A DNA stretch of 54,668 nt from Deltaproteobacteria bacterium (GTDB lineage: Bacteria > Desulfobacterota > Desulfobulbia > Desulfobulbales > JAGXFP01), in NCBI GenBank assembly GCA_020056965.1, contig JAGVGT010000028.1, positions 1 to 54,668 of the forward strand. The letters run 5' to 3'. Under the pieces are notes generated by a model that saw only the letters and a list, made by a program, of their open reading frames with translations, searched no databases and was not told the DNA's origin. Within the stretch, counting starts at the first letter, position 1. Every line of letters starts with the position of its first letter. The position numbers and the translations under genes were made by a program. This document shows, in pieces, positions 1-9,464 of this stretch.

Positions 1-328
1 CACCCACCACGCACGAGAAGAATCGATTTTGCCAGATACGGCCGGACTGGTTCCGTTTGCGGTTAAGATACTGGGTATAGACTAGGTTGGTTACACCTAT
101 GCCACGCGCCAAGGCGCTTTCATTTTCAGGTACGGCCAGGATGTGGACATGATTGTCCATCAGACAATAGGCCCAGATTTGCAGGGAATACCTTTGGGCA
201 TGAACCGCCAGAAGCTTCAGGTAGGTCTGGCGGTCTTCGTCATCGAAAAATACCACAGCACGGTTATTGCCTCGCTGGGTAATGTGGTGGGGATAACCAG
301 GGGCTATTATACGAGCAATTCTTGGCAT
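1..328 (-). CDS. REP-associated tyrosine (Y1/IS200-like) transposase, N-terminal part
   Basis: Reading the minus strand from an ATG at 328, the frame stays open to the window edge (about 109 codons) and has no stop, so the C-terminus lies outside. It begins MPRIARIIAPGYPHHIT, the usual opening of TnpA_REP/RAYT proteins. It carries the HUH metal-binding motif in DNHVHILAVP (two His around one residue). The family's nucleophilic Tyr normally lies in the C-terminal part and only partly falls inside the window. Members are single-stranded DNA transposases that nick at REP-type palindromes. They usually occur singly and are not flanked by insertion-sequence ends. Degenerate palindromic repeats elsewhere in this window (22231-22310, 24469-24510) could be of the sort such enzymes mobilise, but that link is inference. 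Confidence 0.85.
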   Translation of the reverse strand, partial: MPRIARIIAPGYPHHITQRGNNRAVVFFDDEDRQTYLKLLAVHAQRYSLQIWAYCLMDNHVHILAVPENESALARGIGVTNLVYTQYLNRKRNQSGRIWQNRFFSCVVG

Positions 329-459
329 AATTGGATGTTACAGTGGTGAATTGAGCAGGGCAAGAAAAATAGGGAAGTGTCCCTAATTTAAAAACGGTGA
401 TTTCTTCACTCCGGTGGCTTTGTAGGAAGAGTGCCGGGCGAACCAGGATAGAATTGGAA

Positions 460-500
460 AAAACAGGGGCGTGGTCCGGTGTGGATCATGCCCCTGTTTT
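460..500. terminator. Bidirectional intrinsic terminator
   Basis: Perfect 11-bp inverted repeat AAAACAGGGGC / GCCCCTGTTTT with a 19-nt loop. It has T-runs on both strands. It lies just after the stop of the last gene of the minus-strand tol block, so it probably ends that transcript. Confidence 0.75.
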
Positions 501-518
501 TGATTATTTGAGGCAGCG

Positions 519-1286
519 CTAGCGGCGCTTCGCCTCCAGTCTTTGTCGGAATTCGACCAGCGGGTAGGGGTCGACCTCTGCAGCTCCGCCGGCGGCCTGG
601 CCCGGCGTGTATTCAAAGGGGTCGTCCACGTCGCGGATCAGGCGCACCAGATAGATGTAGATCAGCGAAAAGATGGTGATCAGGAAGTATTCGGCAATGA
701 CCGATTTATAGTTGGCAACCAAGAGCAGGATAACCGTGGTGGTGACCAAAAGGTCGAGCAGGGCGTAGCCGGCCGGAATGAAGGAGGTGCGGGCGATCAC
801 ATCGGTGCGGGTGATCAGCCGTCGGAGGTTGTGGGTTTCCCCAAGGGCGCGAACCGCATAGGGCACGCCGGCAATCTGGTGCATGGCTTTGAGCTCGGTG
901 CGGAACTCCTCTAAGGCTACATAACAGCGGGCCACCTCGATGCGGCGCATAAACCAGTCTTCTACGGTGGCCACCAGGGTGTGGTAGCGGGATTCCAGAT
1001 CGGCGGCGGCGCCATCCTTGTCAAGGGCTACGACCATCTGTACCGTGTCGCCGATGGTTTCCAGGGTGGTGGCGATCTCGCCGGGAATCTTTTCGCTCTC
1101 CTTGAAGTCGGTGAGTACCCCGGCCAGCATCAAGCCGACGATCAAGGCGACCCCGGAAAGCAGTGGGGTCACGTCACTGAATTCAATGATGCCTCTGAGG
1201 TGCAGCACATAGTCGCGAATCAGGGCCACGGCCACTACCAGAGCGACAATGGGCAGGGTGCTTAACAGCAGCTTCCACTTGAACAT
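519..1286 (-). CDS. Four-helix integral membrane protein of unknown function
   Basis: 255 residues. Two hydrophobic segments lie near the N-terminus (about 5-25 and 42-62). A charged, helical cytoplasmic-looking middle follows (65-170), then two more hydrophobic segments (about 172-196 and 203-222) and a short polar tail. This 2+2 layout, with a DVDDPFEY motif just after the last helix, is reminiscent of bestrophin-like (DUF4239) proteins, but I cannot assign the family firmly. The start ATG has GGAG eight bases upstream. The gene is last in the tol block, in or near the place where pal is often found next to tolB and cpoB. Transcription with cpoB is likely from the 110-bp spacing. Function not assigned. 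Confidence 0.6.
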   Translation of the reverse strand: MFKWKLLLSTLPIVALVVAVALIRDYVLHLRGIIEFSDVTPLLSGVALIVGLMLAGVLTDFKESEKIPGEIATTLETIGDTVQMVVALDKDGAAADLESRYHTLVATVEDWFMRRIEVARCYVALEEFRTELKAMHQIAGVPYAVRALGETHNLRRLITRTDVIARTSFIPAGYALLDLLVTTTVILLLVANYKSVIAEYFLITIFSLIYIYLVRLIRDVDDPFEYTPGQAAGGAAEVDPYPLVEFRQRLEAKRR

Positions 1287-1396
1287 TTATTTCTCCATGG
1301 GATATCGAATAATAACGTAGTCGGTCTGCGGTTGCCCTCCGGCCAGTGTTTTGGTGGCCGAGCCGAGTGACTTGCTGGGCGGCAATTCCTGAGGGC

Positions 1397-2569
1397 TTAC
1401 TTCAGCGCCTCCAGCCGTTTGCCGGCGCCAGCGGCTTCCTCGCTGTCCTTATATTCAGCCTGCAGCTTTAGGTAGACCAGTCTGGCAGTCTCCTGGTCTT
1501 TTAGTTTCTCGAAGGACATGCCCTGTTTCAGCAGGGCGGCCGGGGTTTTACCGTTCTTGGGGAAGTCGGCGAAGACTTTTTGATATTCCAGAATGGCCAG
1601 TTCATAATCCTGCTGGTTGTAAAGGCATTCCCCCAGCCAGAAGCGGGCGTTGGCCGCCAGGCTGCCCTTGGGATGTTTTTCCAGGTAGTTGTTGAAGGCA
1701 GAGTAAGCCTCCTGATACTTTTTGGCATTGAAAGCGGCCAGGCCGTCGTCGTAGAGTTCCTGGGCCTGGTCTCCGCTGCTGGCCGGTTGTGCGGTGGCGG
1801 CCTTCTTCTTCTCGGCTGGTGGGGTTTTCTTTTTCTCCGCCGTTTTGGACTTATCAGGTTTAGTTTCAGGTTCACCACCCGCTTTCTTGGTTTGCCTAGG
1901 TTCGATCACCTTGTCGGGTCCGTTGTTCTCGCCCTCGCCGGTTTCCCCGGTAGCTTTCCTCAATTCCTCGTCCATTTTGGCGGCCCGTGCCTCCTCGGCG
2001 TTTCGGGCCGCCCGGCCAGCCTCGTCGGCTGCCTTTCTGGCCCGGTCGGCGGCCTCACTGGCCCTGCTCTCCCGGAGTTTCTCAACATCGTCGCTCATCT
2101 GCTGGAGGGTGGCGCTGTCGCTCAGGCTTTTCTTTTCCTGGGCAGCCAGCCTGGTCTGCAGCTCGTCCAAGGTGATGCGCAGGTTCTCGATCGCTTCGCT
2201 GAGGTCGTGCAGGCGGTTGCTCTGGTTGTCGCGGTAAAAGTTTTCATCTTCCTGGAGTTTCTGGACGTGGTGCGAGTTTTCCTCGATCTGCCCTTTGAGC
2301 TGTAGCAGCTGGGTCTTCAGGTAATCCAGGGAATTGCTGGCGTCGGCCTGGGTCTTCTGCAGGTCGTCCACCGAAGACTTGTTGGCCCGGGCGGCGGTCT
2401 CCGCCTGCAGGTCGGTGACATTGCGGTCCATGCTGATCAGCTTGTTGTTGACGGTCCGCAGCCGCAGGTCGAGGGTGCGGACATCCTGGCTGGAGGCCAG
2501 GCACTGGACCAGAAACGGGGAGAGGGCCAGGATGAAGAGGAGCGAGCGATGCCGAAAAATAGGTTTCAT
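1397..2569 (-). CDS. cpoB: CpoB/YbgF-type periplasmic coiled-coil and TPR protein
   Basis: 390 residues. The N-terminus is a short signal sequence ending FLVQC, a possible but imperfect lipobox (Gln before Cys). Residues 30-190 are long heptad-rich helices, followed by a Lys/Glu/Pro-rich linker (about 190-265). The C-terminal 120 residues are three TPR-like units (ARFWLGECLYNQQDYELA is typical). This is the YbgF/CpoB arrangement: an N-terminal trimerising coiled coil plus C-terminal TPR. In E. coli CpoB works with Tol and PBP1B to couple outer-membrane constriction to septal peptidoglycan synthesis. This copy is longer than E. coli CpoB because of the extended coiled coil and linker. It lies 90 bp after tolB, with no pal between them. 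Confidence 0.85.
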   Translation of the reverse strand: MKPIFRHRSLLFILALSPFLVQCLASSQDVRTLDLRLRTVNNKLISMDRNVTDLQAETAARANKSSVDDLQKTQADASNSLDYLKTQLLQLKGQIEENSHHVQKLQEDENFYRDNQSNRLHDLSEAIENLRITLDELQTRLAAQEKKSLSDSATLQQMSDDVEKLRESRASEAADRARKAADEAGRAARNAEEARAAKMDEELRKATGETGEGENNGPDKVIEPRQTKKAGGEPETKPDKSKTAEKKKTPPAEKKKAATAQPASSGDQAQELYDDGLAAFNAKKYQEAYSAFNNYLEKHPKGSLAANARFWLGECLYNQQDYELAILEYQKVFADFPKNGKTPAALLKQGMSFEKLKDQETARLVYLKLQAEYKDSEEAAGAGKRLEALK

Positions 2570-2659
2570 AAGTTGCGAATCCTTGTTGGGCTTGGGGGTT
2601 ATTGCGGTTGAGGCGGAATATAACTTATCGAGATTTATTTTTACTAGGAGAAAATAGAG

Positions 2660-3949
2660 CTATTCCCCAAGGCGGGGTGACCACTGGGGCATGGATTCCT
2701 CGCCATCCCAGTTGAACAGAATCCTTTGGTTCGTGCCATTCCGGAAGATCGCGTAGATCTTGGTGTGGCCGTCGAGGGTGCGAGAGAAGGCAATTTGCCG
2801 CCCGTCCGGAGACCAGCTGGGCGATTCGTGGTCACCGGCCCCCTTGGTGATCTGGGTGGGCGAGCCGCCGTCCGGGCTGATTAAGAAAATCTGGTAACGT
2901 TTTTCCTGGCTGCCCGAATAGGCGATCAGGTCGCCCTTGGGGGACCAGGCCGGGGTGGTGTTGTAATTGCCCTGGAAGGTGATCCGTTTGACCTGGCGGG
3001 ACTTCATGTCCAGCACGTAGATCTGTGGTTTGCCGCTGCGGTCGGAAACGAAGGCCAGTTTCGAGCCGTCCGGCGACCAGCTCGGTGAAACGTTGAGCCC
3101 CTCTTCCCTGGTCAGTTGTTCCAGGATCTTGCCGTTGCGGTCCATCAGAAAGAGTTCGGCGTTGCCCTTGGGGCTTAAGGTCACGGCCATGGTCTTGCCG
3201 TCCGGGTGCCAGGCCGGGGTCATGTTCAAGCCGGTCCGCTGGGAGATGGGCCGGGTGATCTTGTCCTGGGCGAGTTCGGTCAGATAGAGATTGGGGTTGC
3301 CGCGATGGTAGGAGGTGTAGGAGAGTTCGCGGCCGTCCGGGGTGAAGCGCGGTGACAGGGCCAGGCGGTTATGGCGGGTGATCTGGCGAAATTTGTCGCC
3401 CAGCAGGTCGGCCAGGTAAATCTCCTTGATGCCTTTTTTCTCGGTGACGAAGGCGATGGAGGTTTGGCTGATGCCCTTTTCGCCGGTCAAGGTCAGAATG
3501 ATCTCGTCGCAGAATTTCAGGAGCGCCGGCCGGGTCTGCTCCGGGTTGCAACGGTAGCGGCGGCCGAGGAGCATCTTGCCGCTGGCGCCATCGACCACCC
3601 GGAGTTCCAGAACCAGTTCACCACCTTCGCGGCTGTATTGGCCCAGCACCGCCAATTCGGCGCCCAGGCGGCCCCAGTCGTTTTGCTGGCCGCCGCCATA
3701 GGTCTTGGCGGGGATCACCTTGAGAAAGCCGTGCATCTCCAAGGCCCGGCCCAGCAAGTCGGCCATCTGGACGCCGCGCTCCTCGGCCTGCTCTGGTGCG
3801 GCTGTATTGACGAAGTTTGGTACGGCCACCGCCATCTTGCGCATCTCGGCGGCGTTGATGTCGATTTCGATCCGGGCCGTGGCCGGAACAGCAAAGAGCA
3901 GCACGGTCAGGAGGCCAAGAAGCAGCTGGGTGGTGAGGGTTCTGATCAT
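2660..3949 (-). CDS. tolB: Tol-Pal system periplasmic beta-propeller protein TolB
   Basis: 429 residues, the usual TolB length. A signal peptide (about residues 1-25, ending ATA before RIEIDI) is followed by the TolB N-terminal alpha/beta domain (VAVPNF..., about 35-165). Then comes a six-bladed propeller of PD40/WD40-like repeats; SPSWSPDG, TPAWSPKGD and SPRFTPDG recur at about 44-residue spacing. TolB is periplasmic and links inner-membrane TolA with Pal and other outer-membrane partners during division. It sits 44 bp after the TolA-like gene and is co-directional with tolQ and tolR. Assignment is firm; the partner Pal is not encoded nearby. Confidence 0.95.
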   Translation of the reverse strand: MIRTLTTQLLLGLLTVLLFAVPATARIEIDINAAEMRKMAVAVPNFVNTAAPEQAEERGVQMADLLGRALEMHGFLKVIPAKTYGGGQQNDWGRLGAELAVLGQYSREGGELVLELRVVDGASGKMLLGRRYRCNPEQTRPALLKFCDEIILTLTGEKGISQTSIAFVTEKKGIKEIYLADLLGDKFRQITRHNRLALSPRFTPDGRELSYTSYHRGNPNLYLTELAQDKITRPISQRTGLNMTPAWHPDGKTMAVTLSPKGNAELFLMDRNGKILEQLTREEGLNVSPSWSPDGSKLAFVSDRSGKPQIYVLDMKSRQVKRITFQGNYNTTPAWSPKGDLIAYSGSQEKRYQIFLISPDGGSPTQITKGAGDHESPSWSPDGRQIAFSRTLDGHTKIYAIFRNGTNQRILFNWDGEESMPQWSPRLGE

Positions 3950-3993
3950 AGGCGGTATGAGTTGGACGACCTGTTATTAGATTGATCTTCGTC

Positions 3994-4910
3994 TTAGTTT
4001 AACCCGCCCGGGGTAAATGTCACGGCGATTTCTTCGCTCTTCTGCTCAAACTCCCGGGGCAGAGGCGGCAGAGGGGACGACCGGTCAACGGCCTTTTTGA
4101 CATATTGGTCGAAGCGGGAGTTGGTGGAGTGTTTCTCGAACCAAGTAGTGGTCACGCTACCGTCTCGCTTGATCTTGATGACAATTTTAGCGCTGAGCTT
4201 TTCGTCCCAGTCTTGCAGGACCGGCAGTTTCCAGTTGCGGCGTAGGTGCTCTCGCAAGCGGGCAACGTAGGCGGCCCGGGCCTCCAGATGTCCTGAGGTG
4301 GTTAAATTTGTGGCCGTGCTGAGGTTCGCCCCGGTGGCGGCAACATTTGCCTGGGGGTTGGTGGGGTTGCCGGCGATCGGAACCGGACGCGCCGGGACGG
4401 CTCGATGAGTTTCAACGAGGGCCTCGCGGACCAGGTGGATAGCCTCCCTGAGCTTTTCGTCGGCCTGCTGTTGCTGCAGATCGAGTTTGAGCTGGGTCAC
4501 CCGGTCGTTCACTTGCCGAACCCGACGGATCTGTTCCTCGCGCTCCCGGTTTTCCTGGGCCAGCTGTTTCTTGAGGGGCGAGAGGGAAATCGCCTTAGGA
4601 TGGGCTGGGGGTGAAACCGGGGTGGCGATGGTCGGCTTGGACTGAGCTTTGGGTGGAGCTGGTGCCGGGGGCGGCGGGGCGGTTATGCTCGGGGTCTCGA
4701 CCTTGGTATGGTTCGCCGGCGAGGCTGGTTGGGGTCCAGGTTGGACTTCCGGGGCTGTGTACAGCTCGACCTGGTAAACTTTCGGAATCGGCGGAGGCTC
4801 GGGGATCAGCTTGGGCGCGAACACGGCCAGCAGGAGGGCACCCAGATGGATGGCCGTGGTCAGCAGCAGGGGCAGCTGGACCGCGTTTCTGCCGTTACCG
4901 GCCGCGCCTT

Positions 4911-4914
<4 letters not shown>
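3994..4914 (-). CDS. tolA: TolA/TonB-family energy-transducing protein
   Basis: 306 residues. One N-terminal membrane anchor (about 13-35) is followed by a proline-rich stretch (38-108) with PPPPAPAPPK. Then comes a charged helical region (about 110-170) and a C-terminal TonB/TolA-type domain (about 215-306) with RNWKLPVLQDWDEKLSAKI and VTTTWFEKHSTNSRFD. The protein spans the periplasm and transmits the TolQR proton-motive-force movement to TolB/Pal. Its ATG overlaps the tolR stop by four bases (ATGA), indicating translational coupling. It is named TolA by context; by sequence alone it could be called a TonB C-terminal-domain protein. Confidence 0.85.
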
Positions 4915-5336
<422 letters not shown>

Positions 5337-5365
5337 CTGTCTTTTTCCGTTGGGCAGGGAGCGGA

Positions 5366-6058
5366 TCAGCTCCGGTTGATGATATCGCGTTCGACCAGAT
5401 TCAGAAAATCGACGGCGAAGGACTGCATGTGGCTTTCCATCTCGGCGACTTGGTTGGAGTAGTAGTTATAGAAGATGACCGCCGGGATGGCCACGGCCAG
5501 GCCGGCGGCGGTCGCCACCAGGGCCTCGGAGATGCCGGGCGCCACCACGGACAGCGAAGCGGAGCCGGTCTTGCCGATCTCATGAAATGAGGACATGATC
5601 CCCCAGACTGTACCGAATAACCCGATGAAGGGGGTGGCGCTACCGGTGGTGGCCAGGAAGGAGAGATGGCGGCTTAAGGAGGCCACCTCGAGATTCTCCG
5701 CCTTGCCGATGCAGCGCTTGAGGTTGTCGATCCCGGCCAGACGGGCCTCCAGCGATTCCGGTTCGCCGGTGCTCCGGGTTCGGCTGATCTTGGTCAGTTC
5801 GGCATAACCGAGGCGGAAGATGGCTGCCTCGGGGCAGCTTGGGGTCTCGCCGGCCAGCTGGTTGGCCTCGGTCAGGTTCTTGCTGGTCCAGAAGGTCTCG
5901 ACGAATTCGGCGGTGCTTTGGCGGGTGCGCCGGAACAGCAGATGCTTGCTGAAAACTACGTACCAGGAGCCCAGTGAGAAAAAGAGCAGCAGCAGCATGA
6001 CCATTTTGACCATGAAGCCGGCGTGCCAGAACATGGCGACAAGATTTAACTCTTCCAA
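5366..6058 (-). CDS. tolQ: TolQ/ExbB-family proton-channel subunit
   Basis: Taken from a TTG at 6058 it is 230 residues, the same length as E. coli TolQ, and begins [20 protein letters not shown]. This TTG is preceded by GGAAGGATATACACC, a good ribosome site. A longer frame also starts at a TTG at 6109 but adds a tail lacking such a site. Three membrane helices are visible: about 10-35, then two in the C-terminal half around [19 protein letters not shown] and [21 protein letters not shown]. The conserved [16 protein letters not shown] segment marks the MotA/TolQ/ExbB family. It is the first gene of the tol operon, with a promoter at 6136-6163. Confidence 0.93.
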   Translation of the reverse strand: MEELNLVAMFWHAGFMVKMVMLLLLFFSLGSWYVVFSKHLLFRRTRQSTAEFVETFWTSKNLTEANQLAGETPSCPEAAIFRLGYAELTKISRTRSTGEPESLEARLAGIDNLKRCIGKAENLEVASLSRHLSFLATTGSATPFIGLFGTVWGIMSSFHEIGKTGSASLSVVAPGISEALVATAAGLAVAIPAVIFYNYYSNQVAEMESHMQSFAVDFLNLVERDIINRS

Positions 6059-6135
6059 GGTGTATATCCTTCCGTCAAGAGGGGCCGGTAGTTCAGCACC
6101 CGGCGTCAAGTTGATAAAATTTAATTTCCCGATAC

Positions 6136-6163
6136 ATTTAATTTTTTTTTACGGTTCTGTCAA
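6136..6163 (-). promoter_or_regulatory. Sigma-70-type promoter of the tol operon
   Basis: On the minus strand TTGACA (6163-6158) and TTAAAT (6141-6136) are separated by 16 bp, about 80 bp ahead of tolQ. An A/T-rich tract lies between the boxes. It is divergent from the hom promoter. Confidence 0.6.
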
Positions 6164-6205
6164 CGAGGCTGGCGGGCCGCGAAATCTCGCAAACGCTGAT
6201 TCCTT

Positions 6206-6234
6206 TTGACATCAGCACTCAAAAGAAGTTAATT
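6206..6234 (+). promoter_or_regulatory. Sigma-70-type promoter of hom
   Basis: TTGACA (6206-6211) and TTAATT (6229-6234) are separated by 17 bp, about 75 bp ahead of the hom ATG. No riboswitch or attenuator was recognised in the leader. Confidence 0.6.
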
Positions 6235-6310
6235 GCTGCGGTTTCTTTTTTAAGGATAAATAGCTGGAATACGGCGCGGAAATAATTTCTTACGGAGACA
6301 AAGAGTTCCC

Positions 6311-7618
6311 ATGAAAACGATCAATGTCGGGATTATCGGATTTGGCACGGTGGGTAGCGGCACCGCCGAGGTTCTTCGTCAGCAGACCGAGAATCTGAGC
6401 AACAAGACCGGCTGCCTGATCAGGTTGAAGACCGTGGCCGATATCGTAACCAAGGAGCTGCCGCCCCAGTTTGCCGGGGTGGAGTTGAGCCGCGACGCGG
6501 CCTCGCTCTTCGCCGATCCGGAGATTGATATTGTCGTCGAGCTGATCGGCGGCATCGAGCCGGCCCGCACCTTTATTCTCAAGGCCATTGCGGCCGGCAA
6601 GCATGTAGTTACCGCCAACAAGGCGCTGATCTCCCAGCACGGCATGGAAATTTTTACCGCCGCCGCAGAGCGCAACGTCGAGGTGGGTTTCGAGGCCAGC
6701 GTCGGCGGCGGTATCCCGGTGATCAAGGCCTTAAAGGAAGGGCTGGCCGCCAACCGGATCGATTCGATCATGGGCATTGTCAACGGCACCTCCAATTACA
6801 TCTTGAACAAGATGACCGAGGAGGGGGTGCCCTTTGCCGAGGTGCTGAAAGAGGCCCAGGCCAAGGGTTATGCCGAGGCCGACCCCACTTATGACGTGGA
6901 GGGAATCGACACCGCCCACAAACTGGTGATTCTGATGACCATGGCCTACGGGATGAGCGTGCAGCTCGCTGACGTCTCCATTGAGGGCATTACCGCCATC
7001 GAGCCGGTGGACATCGAGTTCGCCCGCGACTTCGGCTATCGCATTAAACTGTTGGCGATCAGCGTCAACCACGGCGATCACGTCGAGGCCCGGGTCCATC
7101 CCACCCTGGTGCCGGTCAGTCATATGCTGGCCAACATCGGCGGGGCTTATAATGGTATCCACTTCCAGGGCGACATGGTTGGCAACGTCCTCTTCTACGG
7201 CCTGGGCGCCGGCAAGATGCCCACCGGCAGCGCCGTGGTGGCCGACATTGTCGATATCGCCCGCAACATCGACCGTGGCTCGATCAACCGGGTGCCCAGC
7301 CTGTCCTATCTGCCCGAGAAAATTGGCCCGGCGCGGATCACCCCGATGAGCGAACTACGCTGTCCCTACTACTTCCGGATCACCGCCGCCGACCAGCCCG
7401 GGGTGCTTTCAACCCTGGCCGGGATCCTTGGCAAGAACGGCATCAGCATCGAGAGTGTGATCCAGATGGGCCGCCAAAAGCAGGGCACGGTGCCGGTGAT
7501 GATCCGCACCTACGAGGCCCGGGAGTCGGCCGTCCAGGCCGCCCTGGCCGAGATCGACGGGCTGGAGATCTGCCCGGCCAAGACCGTTAAGATTCGGATC
7601 TTGCAGGAAGAGAAATAA
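6311..7618 (+). CDS. hom: Homoserine dehydrogenase
   Basis: 435 residues. It reduces aspartate semialdehyde to homoserine (NAD(P)H-dependent), the branch point to threonine and methionine. The N-terminal Rossmann fold has GFGTVGSG at 10-17. The catalytic domain contains VTANKALISQHG and GIVNGTSNYILNKM followed by AKGYAEADPTYDVEG. A C-terminal ACT domain starts near residue 352 (ADQPGVLSTLAGILGKNGIS) and suggests feedback inhibition by an amino acid, usually threonine. The length matches the monofunctional Hom type without an aspartokinase fusion. A PGM-like gene 105 bp downstream on the same strand may supply the next pathway step. Confidence 0.96.
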   Translation: MKTINVGIIGFGTVGSGTAEVLRQQTENLSNKTGCLIRLKTVADIVTKELPPQFAGVELSRDAASLFADPEIDIVVELIGGIEPARTFILKAIAAGKHVVTANKALISQHGMEIFTAAAERNVEVGFEASVGGGIPVIKALKEGLAANRIDSIMGIVNGTSNYILNKMTEEGVPFAEVLKEAQAKGYAEADPTYDVEGIDTAHKLVILMTMAYGMSVQLADVSIEGITAIEPVDIEFARDFGYRIKLLAISVNHGDHVEARVHPTLVPVSHMLANIGGAYNGIHFQGDMVGNVLFYGLGAGKMPTGSAVVADIVDIARNIDRGSINRVPSLSYLPEKIGPARITPMSELRCPYYFRITAADQPGVLSTLAGILGKNGISIESVIQMGRQKQGTVPVMIRTYEARESAVQAALAEIDGLEICPAKTVKIRILQEEK

Positions 7619-7723
7619 CAGAAAGTTAAAAGTTAAAAAGTTTAAAGTTGTGGTGGTTACTGTTTGAGTCCGTGTCTACCAAGTCCACTACGTCCACCAA
7701 TTCCAGATAAAGCAGGCGAGGGA
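7619..7723 (+). repeat. Low-complexity intergenic repeats
   Basis: Between hom and the next gene lies a run of AAGTTAAAAGTTAAAAAG type, then GTCCACTACGTCCACCAA, a pair of short direct repeats of GTCCAC. Such simple repeats look like dispersed intergenic repeats, comparable in style to the GAAGGCTGAA tracts at 31083-31188 and 35901-36004. They are not coding. Confidence 0.5.
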
Positions 7724-8935
7724 ATGGCAGCGCAAAAACGTAAAACCGTCATCCTGGTCGGTGACGGCATGGGTGACCGACCGATTGCCGAACTGGGCGG
7801 CTTGACCCCGCTGGAGTTCGCGGCCACCCCGGCCATGGATTTTGTGGCCGGTCAAGGTGAGCTGGCCCTCTTGCAGACCGTGCCGGACGGCTTTCCGCCC
7901 GGCAGCGATGTGGCCAACTTGTCGCTCCTGGGCTATCGGCCCGAAGATTGCTATTCCGGCCGGGCGCCCCTGGAGGCGGCCAGCATGGGAGTGGCGCTGG
8001 CTGCCAACGATATCGCCTTTCGCTGCAATCTGGTTACCCTGGCTTTTGCCGGTGATGATCGGGTCACCATGGTCGACTACAGCGCCGGCCATATCTCCAC
8101 CTCCGAGGCCCGGGAGCTGATCGCGGCTTTGCAGCCGTTGAATCGGCCCGGTCTGATGTTTTACCCCGGGGTCAGCTATCGGCATCTTCTGGTGGTGGCG
8201 GACGGGCCGGAGTCCTTGGCCACTGAGCCGCCCCATGATCATTCCGGTCAGGATGTCAGCCCGATCTGGGCTCGACTGTTGAATAGTGCTCTGGGCGAGA
8301 CGGTGCGGCGCGCCGCCGATATCCTGGCCGACCATCCGGTCAACCGGGCGCGTCGGGAGCGCGGGGTCAATCCGGCCAACGCCATCTGGCTCTGGGGCCA
8401 GGGGCGGGCGCCGGCCATGCCCACTTTGGGGGAGCGCTACGGAGTCAGCGGCAGCTTGATCTCGGCGGTTGATCTGCTCAAGGGAATCGGCGTATATGCC
8501 GGCTTGAAGATCGTCAATGTCGAAGGGGCCACCGGCTATCTCGATACCAACTATCGGGGCAAGGTGGAGGCGGCCTTGGCCGCCCTGGCCGAGGGCGATT
8601 TCGTCCTGGTCCATGTGGAGGCGCCCGATGAGGCCGGTCACCAAGGCTCCCGGGCCGATAAACTCAGGGCCATCGGTGATTTTGACGCCCAGGTGGTGGC
8701 TCCGGTGCTGGCAGGACTCCAGGCCATGGGGGTGCCTTTTTGCCTGGTGGTGGCCATGGATCACTTTACTCCTCTGGAAATCCGCACCCACGATCGGCTG
8801 CCAGTGCCGGTGGCGGTCTATGATTCGGCCGGTGCCTTGGCGGCCAGCGGGTTAGGCTACAGCGAGAAGAACGCGCTGCTAACCGGGGTGTTTTACGGTT
8901 CCGGCGCCGAGTTTTTTGATCGGTTGATGAAGTGA
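7724..8935 (+). CDS. ApgM-family phosphoglycerate mutase-like protein, possible homoserine kinase
   Basis: 403 residues from ATG 7724, preceded by GCGAGGGA. A TTG at 7664 would add 20 residues read from repeat sequence and is unlikely. It belongs to the alkaline-phosphatase-like superfamily, archaeal-type cofactor-independent phosphoglycerate mutase. The metal-binding start is VGDGMGDRPIAELGG. The active-site Ser region is PPGSDVANLSLLGY, and the C-terminal metal site is HVEAPDEAGHQG. Some members next to hom in genomes lacking classical ThrB have been proposed to act as homoserine kinase (the TIGR02535 proposal). The hom neighbour here fits that reading, but glycolytic phosphoglycerate mutase remains possible; sequence alone does not separate the two. 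Confidence 0.85.
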   Translation: MAAQKRKTVILVGDGMGDRPIAELGGLTPLEFAATPAMDFVAGQGELALLQTVPDGFPPGSDVANLSLLGYRPEDCYSGRAPLEAASMGVALAANDIAFRCNLVTLAFAGDDRVTMVDYSAGHISTSEARELIAALQPLNRPGLMFYPGVSYRHLLVVADGPESLATEPPHDHSGQDVSPIWARLLNSALGETVRRAADILADHPVNRARRERGVNPANAIWLWGQGRAPAMPTLGERYGVSGSLISAVDLLKGIGVYAGLKIVNVEGATGYLDTNYRGKVEAALAALAEGDFVLVHVEAPDEAGHQGSRADKLRAIGDFDAQVVAPVLAGLQAMGVPFCLVVAMDHFTPLEIRTHDRLPVPVAVYDSAGALAASGLGYSEKNALLTGVFYGSGAEFFDRLMK

Positions 8936-8939
8936 GGAG

Positions 8940-9383
8940 ATGATGAGCGAGCCTGTCGATCCCGCCAAAATTCACCGGATTGAATGCCGGGTTCTTTACG
9001 GCGATACCGATTCGGGTGGGGTGGTTTATTACGGCAATTACCTGCGTTTTTTCGAGGCGGGCCGTACCGAGATTCTCCGTGCCCATGGTGCTACCTATCG
9101 GGAGTTGGAGGAGCGGGGCTACATCCTGCCGGTGGTGGAGTGCAACAGCCGCTATAAGGCCTCGGCCCGCTACGACGACCTGCTGGTGGTGGAGACCTCG
9201 ATCTGCGAGGTGCGGAAGATGGCCTGCCGTTTTAACCACCGGATCAGCCGGGTCGATGACGGGCGTTTGCTGGTCAAAGGGCACACCTTGCATGCCTGCG
9301 TCAACCGGGAGGGTAAGTTGACCAATTTTCCGGAATACTTCCTGACGAAGCTTAAAGAGATTTCTTTCGACGGCGCTGTTTAA
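8940..9383 (+). CDS. ybgC: YbgC/FadM-family acyl-CoA thioesterase
   Basis: 147 residues, hot-dog fold. The 4HBT catalytic loop is YGDTDSGGVVYYGNYLRFFE, with the active-site Asp in DTD. Family members hydrolyse short- or medium-chain acyl-CoA, or acyl-ACP in phospholipid synthesis. Two ATGs stand in tandem at 8940 and 8943. AGGAG abuts them and the upstream stop is only five bases away, so translation is probably coupled to the preceding gene; which ATG is used is unclear. In many proteobacteria ybgC heads the tol operon; here it lies beyond hom on the opposite strand. Confidence 0.88.
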   Translation: MMSEPVDPAKIHRIECRVLYGDTDSGGVVYYGNYLRFFEAGRTEILRAHGATYRELEERGYILPVVECNSRYKASARYDDLLVVETSICEVRKMACRFNHRISRVDDGRLLVKGHTLHACVNREGKLTNFPEYFLTKLKEISFDGAV

Positions 9384-9464
9384 TCATGCCCCTGATTCTG
9401 CGCCATAACGGTAGGGCCGGGCGAGCTTTTGCCCCGGAACGAGCCGATAATATTGAGATTGCTG

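Noticed and set aside
1287-1385. Possible 32-residue minus-strand gene from a TTG, ending directly before the membrane protein ATG
   Set aside because: The end VIIRYPMEK and the tight spacing look gene-like, but there is no ribosome site, no homologue I know, and the frame continues into cpoB without a better start.
1580-2305. Long open frames antisense to cpoB
   Set aside because: They mirror the coiled-coil and Lys/Ala-rich codons of cpoB, have hydrophobic repetitive translations and lack start signals.
6110-6310. Riboswitch or threonine attenuator ahead of hom
   Set aside because: The leader has no threonine-rich small peptide, no aptamer-like structure and no terminator hairpin.
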